From IMG/VR virus record IMGVR_UViG_3300030110_000327, positions 1-20,273 of that record: 20,273 nt of DNA. One strand, written 5' to 3'. The notes beneath the pieces are model-generated. The model had not been told where the DNA came from and did not search any database. It was given only the letters and a program-made list of their open reading frames with translations. Source of the stretch: a virus. Of the stretch, positions 14,810 to 20,273 are shown piece by piece. How positions within the stretch are numbered: the first letter of the stretch is position 1; each line of letters begins with the position of its first letter. Made by a program: the position numbers and the translations under genes.

Positions 14810-15979
14810 TTATTGTTTAAGTTTATCAGCGACTTTGAGAATTAAACTCGCTAATGATTTATTGTCATCAACAGCATCTCGCTGTGATAAAGATTCCGAT
14901 AAAGCTTTCGCACCTATCTTCGCCTCTGTCCGAGAAAGACCTCCTGCCTCTCGCAAGATTTTTTCCCACTCTCGAATATTTTTAGCATTCCCTTTAACAG
15001 TTTCTATTAATGCACTTTCGTTCATTGGGAAAGTGACTAAAGAAATTTCCATAAGATCAACTTCTTTAAGAGTTCTTACACCTCTTTTGTTTTCGTTGTA
15101 TCCTTGTTTTTCTGGGTCTGCTCTAAATCCTATTGACATACCATCTAATGCACCCATTTTTAAAAGTTCGTATGCTTCACGACCTTTTTGGGTTCCCATA
15201 GCTAGTTGTCCTTTTACAAATAAACCTTTTTCATCTTCATACATATCTGTAAAGATACCAATAGGTTCATCTGTTTTATGTTGAAATAACATTTTTACTT
15301 TATTTGCTGGTCTGCTTACTAAAGATTTAGTAAACGCACCTTTTTGCATAATATCTTTTCCTTGATCTTCATTACCAAAAATAGAACCATAGCCAGTAAA
15401 TATTCCTTTTACATCTGATTTTATTTCTGATTCAAAAACTAAATGTTTTAATTCTGTATCACATTGACAAATACCATCATCTTGACAAACACAAATATTT
15501 TTCTTTTTTGGTTTTTTATGATATTTTTCATCAACTAATTCTTCGTACTTATCATGTGTTGAACATGGCATATAAATTGTTTTACCATCTTCATCTTTCA
15601 TAGTATGCGTTCCTTGACAACCTATTTCTTTTGCTCTTGCTTCTGCTGGAGCTTGTCTATCAAATTTATCCATATCATCTACTGCATTAGTATCTATAAA
15701 TGCTTCTGCTTCTGGTTTTTTAGGTTTAGCACTACTTCCATCTCCACCATAAGTTTTTTCTTTTGACGAGATAACATCTGTTAAAGATTTTATAGCTTCG
15801 CCCATTTTCTCTATATCGTTCATAGAATATTTCTCCTTTTTATTATTTTCATATTGAGAATTACACACAGCTAATCTTTGTTCTGTTGTATCAAATTCAG
15901 AAGTAGTTTTATCGTCTGCCATACATCTACTAATGAAATCTTCTCGTTTTTCTTTTTCTTTTGGTTTTACTAATGGCAT
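14810..15979 (-). CDS. Prohead maturation protease (HK97/S78 family) with N-terminal extension, 389 aa
   Basis: Cleaves the capsid delta domain during head maturation. The protease domain spans about residues 178-325: FTGYGSIFGNEDQGKDIMQK near 194-213, KMLFQHKTDEPIG with likely catalytic His234, LKMGALDGMSIGF with likely Ser282, and LMEISLVTFPMN with Glu311. The N-terminal ~175 residues are unusual: a segment DFISRCM...QRLAVCNSQYE (14-43) that in other phages I remember as a separate or fused head of such proteins; a GCQGTH...MPCSTHDKYEEL block (120-147); and a Cys cluster CVC-x5-CQC (163-173) that could bind metal. An internal ATG at 15823 (Met53) has a strong AAGGAG upstream, better than that of ATG 15979, so a 337-aa form may also be made. 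The start overlaps the upstream 37-aa gene (TAATG). Confidence 0.9.
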   Translation of the reverse strand: MPLVKPKEKEKREDFISRCMADDKTTSEFDTTEQRLAVCNSQYENNKKEKYSMNDIEKMGEAIKSLTDVISSKEKTYGGDGSSAKPKKPEAEAFIDTNAVDDMDKFDRQAPAEARAKEIGCQGTHTMKDEDGKTIYMPCSTHDKYEELVDEKYHKKPKKKNICVCQDDGICQCDTELKHLVFESEIKSDVKGIFTGYGSIFGNEDQGKDIMQKGAFTKSLVSRPANKVKMLFQHKTDEPIGIFTDMYEDEKGLFVKGQLAMGTQKGREAYELLKMGALDGMSIGFRADPEKQGYNENKRGVRTLKEVDLMEISLVTFPMNESALIETVKGNAKNIREWEKILREAGGLSRTEAKIGAKALSESLSQRDAVDDNKSLASLILKVADKLKQ

Positions 15980-16092
15980 TATTTTCTCTTAACTATTTTC
16001 ATTACCTTTTTGCAACAATTACTAAACCATTTATACTTATCGTTTAATCTGCATAAAACTATGCCGATTATTATTCCAATTATTATTTCCAT
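15979..16092 (-). CDS. Membrane mini-protein, 37 aa
   Basis: Short gene in the gap between the Mu F-like protein and the protease. The first 14 residues (MEIIIGIIIGIVLC) are a continuous hydrophobic stretch, followed by a basic tail (CRLNDKYKWFSNCCKKVMKI, then VKRK), the pattern of a single-pass membrane peptide with its positive end inside. A good GGAG lies 7 nt before ATG 16092, and both ends are TAATG overlaps with the neighbouring genes, which argues strongly for a real gene. Function unknown; holin-like or envelope-active peptides have this shape, but this is only a possibility. Confidence 0.68.
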   Translation of the reverse strand: MEIIIGIIIGIVLCRLNDKYKWFSNCCKKVMKIVKRK

Positions 16093-16874
16093 TATTGTAC
16101 TCCTATAAAGTCTGGTGTTGTATAAACTACAACACATCTACAGTTTATTGTTTCTTGTGGCGACCCCATTGGGTCTGCAGGGTATCTTAACAAATCTCCC
16201 CCTACCTCAAATTCACTTTCTAAATTAACTCTCTGTCCATCTGCAAAGACATGATTTAATCTAGTTCTTTCGTCATTTACTGAAACCCATTCTTTTATCG
16301 TTCCAGATAAATTCATATTATTAGCAACCATCTCATTAGCAAATGAGGCAGTTCTATGTACTTCTGTACGAGCAATAGTTAATGCTCTTGATAAACCAAA
16401 AGCAACAATTGTATTTCTTAAAAGGTTGCTTGTTTCTTGTACAGATAAACCCTCGTCATAACCATTGGCTATGGCTTGTAAAATTTTTTTTCTTGTAGTT
16501 TCATTTATACCAGAAACTAAAGTTCCAACATTATTTGCAATAAATAAATCTAACTCTACTTCAAAATCAGTATTTATATCTTTAACATTTACTTCTCTAC
16601 CCAAAAAATAGTTTCTAAAAATATTAGCTATTCTTTTGTATTGAAACCTAAATATATTCTGTAATCTATCGTAATAGTTTTGTAAAGTATAATCTATTGT
16701 AAGTTGTGAATCCATTATATAGTCTTTATAAATATCATTACCTAAATCAGTATAATATCTTTTAAGAGCAACCCTAAACTCATTTTCATAAGGTTTTCGT
16801 AGGTTATTTTGTCTAATCCACTCCCTACGACCTATATCTTTAAAGATTCTTCTTTGTGATTCTCTATAAATCAT
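16092..16874 (-). CDS. Minor head protein, Mu F / SPP1 gp7-like, 260 aa
   Basis: Minor capsid protein of the phage Mu F family, associated with the portal inside the procapsid. The N-terminal ~120 residues are helical and aromatic-rich. The C-terminal domain shows the family signature: ALTIARTEVHRTA near residues 165-176, EWVSVNDERTRLNHVFADGQ near 195-214, then YPADPMGSPQETINCRCVVV near 231-250, with the NCRC motif at 244-247. Its ATG is in an ATGA overlap with the lipoprotein gene upstream. Unlike many Mu F proteins it has no fused toxin or transferase domain. It lies between portal and protease, as usual. Confidence 0.9.
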   Translation of the reverse strand: MIYRESQRRIFKDIGRREWIRQNNLRKPYENEFRVALKRYYTDLGNDIYKDYIMDSQLTIDYTLQNYYDRLQNIFRFQYKRIANIFRNYFLGREVNVKDINTDFEVELDLFIANNVGTLVSGINETTRKKILQAIANGYDEGLSVQETSNLLRNTIVAFGLSRALTIARTEVHRTASFANEMVANNMNLSGTIKEWVSVNDERTRLNHVFADGQRVNLESEFEVGGDLLRYPADPMGSPQETINCRCVVVYTTPDFIGVQ

Positions 16875-16984
16875 TTTTGTAAACTATGTTGTATCGTTTT
16901 CTTTAATATAGCTGTTGCTGGGTCAAATTTTAAATTATCAGCAGAACAACCAGTCAAAATAATTAAAACTGTCAAATACTTCAT
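16871..16984 (-). CDS. Small lipoprotein, 37 aa
   Basis: Short gene in the gap between the 73-aa gene and the Mu F-like gene. The product begins MKYLTVLIILTGCSADNLKF: a Lys after Met, a hydrophobic core and the lipobox Leu-Thr-Gly-Cys with Cys13 as the lipidated residue. Cleavage would leave a 25-aa mature lipopeptide (CSADNLKFDPATAILKKTIQ and six more). Asp is not at +2 (Ser is), so outer-membrane sorting is expected in a Gram-negative host. Both ends are tight overlaps (TAATG at ATG 16984, ATGA at the stop). Such a tiny lipoprotein resembles o-spanins in form, but it lies among head genes; its role is open. Confidence 0.72.
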   Translation of the reverse strand: MKYLTVLIILTGCSADNLKFDPATAILKKTIQHSLQK

Positions 16985-17205
16985 TAATGCAAAGTAGTAT
17001 TTAGTGGTTTAATTAAATCTGTAAAATCTATACTTTTTGTTGCATATACATAACTTGCCATGTGTACAGCATCTAATTCTCTTGTAAATGGACCAATATC
17101 CAAACAAAGTGTAAAACACATATTATCGTCTTGTTGTATTGATATGTTTGAGTTTAATTTCATCATACCTAAATCTTCTAATAATTTTTTTTGTTTTTTG
17201 TTCAT
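16984..17205 (-). CDS. Hypothetical small protein, 73 aa
   Basis: Not recognised. Lys-rich start (MNKKQKKLLEDLGMMKLN), a central stretch with two cysteines (NMCFTLCLDIGPF) and a C-terminal part without clear motif (SYVYATKSIDFTDLI). No signal peptide or membrane helix. The ATG 17205 overlaps the portal TGA (ATGA) and its own TAA overlaps the lipoprotein start, so it is probably translated by coupling. It may correspond to the small gene between portal and protease in related phages (as g3.5 in RcGTA), by position only. Confidence 0.65.
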   Translation of the reverse strand: MNKKQKKLLEDLGMMKLNSNISIQQDDNMCFTLCLDIGPFTRELDAVHMASYVYATKSIDFTDLIKPLNTTLH

Positions 17206-19202
17206 GATTTTAATGGGTGTCCACTTGGTAATAAATCTAAATCAAATTTACCACCTTTGAATCTTCCTGTTCTTACTGCATATAAAAAAGCATTAACTCT
17301 TGCATATGCCCATTGTTCTTCGCTAGTCACATTTGGTCTTACAGACCCTGGATTAGTTCTATAAGCACCTACACCTCGTCTAAATACTGCACTTAACATT
17401 CGTAGTGTCACTTTCTTTCCTTTTTTATCTCCATGTTTTTCATTGTGATCTTCTACTTTTTTAGCTAAACCTTTTTTAACTGCTGCACTTACTGATTTTT
17501 CTTCAATATCAATTTCATAAAACTTATCTCTTTCTCTATCTAATTGGTTTCTTACTTTTCTTGACCAACTAAATCCTGCATCGCCACCCCATAATGCCCA
17601 AGCTATTCTTCCTGCAGATGGATAACCATCTTGACCTTGTCTAAAACCTTGTCCTTGTTTATCTACCTCATGACGACTAAAGAAACTGAACATTCTTCTT
17701 ACTGTACTTGGAGATAAACTTACCTTTCTTATAATTTGATTTGCTCTAGTTGCACCAACTTGTGTACCACCTCTACCAAATTCTTTTCTCCAAGCTAATC
17801 CTCTTTTTGCTTCTTCTACCATAGCATCTGTAGGTGTTGTATTTATGTCACTAATTGCTTTTACAAGTTCATCAGTATCATCATCTTGGTTTTCTATTTG
17901 TATAGCTTCTTCTTCTCTTTCATCTACAACTTCTGGTGGTTTTACAACTTCATCTACTTGGTCAGCAAATGATAAAGGCATTAAATTACTTGGTACTAAT
18001 AATTCATCAGCACCACTTATAGAATCAAAACCTAATTGATGTCTTGCTTCGTTTCTAGTTAGAATACCATTTTGTACTCCACCTATAACAGATTCAAAAA
18101 CTCTTTTCCTTTGTTCTGCGATTGCAGGTATAGAATCATAATCAAATTTTAAATAAAGGTCACTTCCAAATTGAGGTGTTAGCCATTCGTTTAAATCTGA
18201 TTGTAGTCTATCTAGTAAAGGAATAATTGTTTCGTTGTATAATGCAAGTTTAGCTTCACTAAAGTTTGAATAAGTTTGTGTATCTTTAATACCTATAAGC
18301 TGACTTGGTACACCAAAAATTAATGCAATATCTTTTGCACTCATATTTTTAAATTCTAAAAAATCCATTTCTTTTGGACTTAAACCCATTTCTTTCCAAT
18401 CAAAATCGCCCTCTAACAACATAGGTTTACCAGCATTATTTACACCAGAAAACCTTTGGTTAATATCATTGACCAATTGATTTCTTTGTGTGTCGCTTAA
18501 TTGCATACTCCCACCACTATCATCTTTAGGATTAAATATAACAGCACCACTTGGTCTAGCACCATTTGATAATAAATTTACATTATGTTTGTTAGCTAGG
18601 TTGTAGCTATCAATATCTATACTGGCAGTTTGTATTGGCGATAATCCATAATAATCATCATTTGGATTAAATAATTTTATTTGTTTAATTTGTGAATCTC
18701 CACTAGCTTGATCTATTTCATATCTGTTTATTACTTGTCCACCTATTATATAATTAAAAGCTGATGGGATAGCTTTTGTACTTGGTTCAATTCTAATTCT
18801 ATCTGGTCTTAAAGGATAAAGTTCTGTTGGTTGTTGTTTGTCTGGACCACTTCTTAAAATATAACTATTACCACTTATTAATAAATATGAAATTACACTG
18901 ACAAGAAATTCTACTTTTCCTTGAGTGGGGTTCGGATTTTCTAATAAATTTAAAAGTTCGTGATCTTCTAATTCTTGACGACCTCTAAATAAATTTAAAT
19001 CTACTCTACTTGAAGCATTCGCTATTTCATTTATACATCTATAAACGATAGCATTTGAGCTATAACCCTCTTTTACTAAATCGGTATAGTTAGTTTTCTG
19101 TTCTACATTATAACCTAACCCATTATAGTAAACTACTGGAGCTTCCTTTTTACTATACTTTTGCGAAGCAAAAGTTTTTTTTATTTTTTGAAATATATTC
19201 AT
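17202..19202 (-). CDS. Portal protein with C-terminal two-domain extension, 666 aa
   Basis: Twelve-fold ring at the head vertex through which DNA is packaged. Residues ~25-420 form an HK97-type portal (PF04860-like): YSSNAIVYRCINEIANASSR, VISYLLISGNSYILR, TELYPLRPDRIRIEP, NDDYYGLSPIQTA, then DFLEFKNMSAKDIALIFGVP and NEWLTPQFGSDLYLKFD. An acidic linker (about 425-450) leads to an extension uncommon in portals: domain A at about 456-556 (EEAKRGLAWRKEFGRGGTQV, FFSRHEVDKQGQGF, DGYPSAGRIAWALWGGD) and domain B at about 561-666 (LRMLSAVFRRGVGAYRTNPG, EQWAYARVNAFLYAVRTGRF, DLDLLPSGHP). I recall both modules from other phage head proteins. I chose ATG 19202 (AGGA upstream, 11 nt after the terminase stop); a GTG at 19229 would add nine residues. 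Confidence 0.92.
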   Translation of the reverse strand: MNIFQKIKKTFASQKYSKKEAPVVYYNGLGYNVEQKTNYTDLVKEGYSSNAIVYRCINEIANASSRVDLNLFRGRQELEDHELLNLLENPNPTQGKVEFLVSVISYLLISGNSYILRSGPDKQQPTELYPLRPDRIRIEPSTKAIPSAFNYIIGGQVINRYEIDQASGDSQIKQIKLFNPNDDYYGLSPIQTASIDIDSYNLANKHNVNLLSNGARPSGAVIFNPKDDSGGSMQLSDTQRNQLVNDINQRFSGVNNAGKPMLLEGDFDWKEMGLSPKEMDFLEFKNMSAKDIALIFGVPSQLIGIKDTQTYSNFSEAKLALYNETIIPLLDRLQSDLNEWLTPQFGSDLYLKFDYDSIPAIAEQRKRVFESVIGGVQNGILTRNEARHQLGFDSISGADELLVPSNLMPLSFADQVDEVVKPPEVVDEREEEAIQIENQDDDTDELVKAISDINTTPTDAMVEEAKRGLAWRKEFGRGGTQVGATRANQIIRKVSLSPSTVRRMFSFFSRHEVDKQGQGFRQGQDGYPSAGRIAWALWGGDAGFSWSRKVRNQLDRERDKFYEIDIEEKSVSAAVKKGLAKKVEDHNEKHGDKKGKKVTLRMLSAVFRRGVGAYRTNPGSVRPNVTSEEQWAYARVNAFLYAVRTGRFKGGKFDLDLLPSGHPLKS

Positions 19203-19213
19203 ATTTTTTTTTC

Positions 19214-20273
19214 CTATGTTATTCGCCACATCGGTTTATTGTTCCGATTTAAGCTATCGTATAATGCACTTATTGTATCTACTTGGTCGTCGTGTACATC
19301 GTTTAATCCTGTAAACGAACAAATCTCCTGTACCATGTCGTTTGTAAACTTTTTTCCTGTCGGAAGCAATACCCTACCATCATTCCATGCGGCACTCACT
19401 GGTTGTGCCCTTGTAAACTTATCTCCACGAGCAGGTTTTTCTATAACCCTTAAATTATGTTCTCTTTTTAAAAAGTCCACTATACCCCTTTCAGTACCAC
19501 CTATATAACAGTGGATAGGAACATCGTATTTGACTTGAAAATTTTTTAGTACAGACGCAAATTGTGATGCTTCTGTTTGACCTCTCCACCAATCTATAAT
19601 ATATAATTTTTTATTGAACCACTTTCCTACACCTACCACACTATAATCAGAATACGATTTCGTACTATATGCAAAATCTACTGACAACCCTAAAATGCCT
19701 CCTTCTGGCTCTTTGTCGTAAAAGTTTGCATCTGCAAAGACCCTACCACCTTTGACATAAGGTTTTTGTTGATACATAGATGTGAACCAAAAATCTCCAA
19801 CCTGTTTTTTTCTCTCGATTAAAGTATCTGTATCATACCTATCTTTCCATAGAGCTTCCCCTATCTCTCTACCCATTGGGTCATTTGTTTCTGCAATAGC
19901 AGGTAAAGATAATACCTCCCACTGCTCCCCTCCCTTTTGAGCATGTGTAATTAAATGACCAGCAAGGTCATCTGGATGCCACCTAGTCATAATGATTATG
20001 ACAGAAGCATTTGGACTTAATCTAGTAGATGCAACTGACTGGAACCAATCGACTGTTTTATCTCTATAAACTTGTGACATAGCTTGTTCGTTGTTCTTTA
20101 CAGGGTCGTCTATAATCAACATATCAGCACCCCTACCAGTGATACCACCACCGACACCAACACAATACATATAACCACCTTGTTCTGTTTCCCAATTTCC
20201 TTGAACATTAACTTTCATGTTTCTTTGGACACCATAATGTTTCGGTACTACATCATCAAATACCTCTCTAGCT
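19214..20273 (-). CDS. terL: Large terminase subunit, C-terminal ~350 aa (5' end outside window)
   Basis: ATPase-nuclease that cuts concatemers and drives DNA into the head. The frame is open to the right edge (visible part begins AREVFDDVVPKHYGVQRN), so the Walker A region is missing and the Met at 20218 is internal. Seen here: the Walker B-like strand DMLIIDDPVKN near 20125-20095, the coupling motif IIIMTRWHPDDLAG near 20000-19960, and the RNase H-like nuclease with LSVDFAYSTKSYSDYSVVGV (first acidic residue), YIGGTERG, and HDDQVDTISALYDS near the C-terminus. The family is Terminase_6/TIGR01630-like. The stop TAG (19214-19216) precedes the portal ATG by 11 nt. A small terminase, if present, would lie outside the window. 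Confidence 0.94.
   Translation of the reverse strand, partial: AREVFDDVVPKHYGVQRNMKVNVQGNWETEQGGYMYCVGVGGGITGRGADMLIIDDPVKNNEQAMSQVYRDKTVDWFQSVASTRLSPNASVIIIMTRWHPDDLAGHLITHAQKGGEQWEVLSLPAIAETNDPMGREIGEALWKDRYDTDTLIERKKQVGDFWFTSMYQQKPYVKGGRVFADANFYDKEPEGGILGLSVDFAYSTKSYSDYSVVGVGKWFNKKLYIIDWWRGQTEASQFASVLKNFQVKYDVPIHCYIGGTERGIVDFLKREHNLRVIEKPARGDKFTRAQPVSAAWNDGRVLLPTGKKFTNDMVQEICSFTGLNDVHDDQVDTISALYDSLNRNNKPMWRIT

Noticed and set aside
14691-15284. 197-codon open frame on the + strand
   Set aside because: It lies antisense across the capsid and protease genes, has Ser/Leu-rich composition from reading real codons backwards and shows no conserved motif; the minus-strand genes explain the region.
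19203-19229. GTG at 19229 as the portal start
   Set aside because: It lies within the terminase coding sequence and lacks a clear Shine-Dalgarno motif; ATG 19202 follows AGGA and the terminase stop. It remains a less likely option.
1-20273. tRNA genes, CRISPR arrays, insertion sequences and attachment sites
   Set aside because: No cloverleaf-like segment, spaced direct repeats, transposase or integrase was seen; almost all bases are in minus-strand coding frames.

Overview
The window is the structural (virion) region of a low-GC tailed phage, very probably a siphovirus with an HK97-type head. It lies entirely on the minus strand and is cut at both ends: the large terminase at the right edge and a tail accessory gene at the left edge. 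GC is roughly one third (estimated from a few lines). That composition, the RcGTA-like gene order and several tail and accessory families that I remember from marine phages of alphaproteobacteria (pelagiphages, Mediterranean metagenome phages) suggest a marine alphaproteobacterial host. The host is an inference. No integrase, tRNA, CRISPR array or transposon was seen.

Reading in the direction of transcription (right to left): large terminase (19214-20273, 5' end missing), portal with an unusual C-terminal extension (17202-19202), three tiny genes including a 37-aa lipoprotein and a 37-aa membrane peptide around a Mu F-like minor head protein (15979-17205), a multi-part prohead protease (14810-15979), HK97-fold capsid (13592-14791), a probable capsid accessory protein (13118-13570), a 105-bp gap with two hairpins, then connector, stopper, gp10-like and terminator proteins (10880-12765), tail tube (10416-10847), tail assembly chaperones with a predicted -1 frameshift (9526-10076), tape measure (7511-9523) and a distal-tail-like protein (6882-7508). 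A run of six small, mostly membrane or secreted genes follows (5150-6882). The tail tip then resumes: hub-like protein, NlpC/P60-like protein and a J-like fibre protein (857-5150). A short gap with an inverted repeat precedes a tail-fibre-like gene and the partial left-edge gene.

Genes are packed as one transcription unit. Many junctions are ATGA or TAATG overlaps, which points to translational coupling. The tight joints reveal four genes shorter than 60 codons (5359-5523, 5899-6033, 15979-16092, 16871-16984), each ending or starting exactly on a neighbour's codon.

The main points for a second look are: near absence of the 5-mer GTWAC (3 found by eye, about 40 expected from composition) beside abundant GTSAC; Ala-Ala pairs written almost always as GCG-GC or GCC-GC; a canonical CCCTTTA slippery site joining the two chaperone frames; a tape measure gene with no ribosome binding site placed 2 nt after the frameshift product's stop; a portal with a two-domain C-terminal extension; a protease with fused cysteine-bearing N-terminal segments and an internal start; and a membrane-gene cassette inserted into the tail-tip operon.
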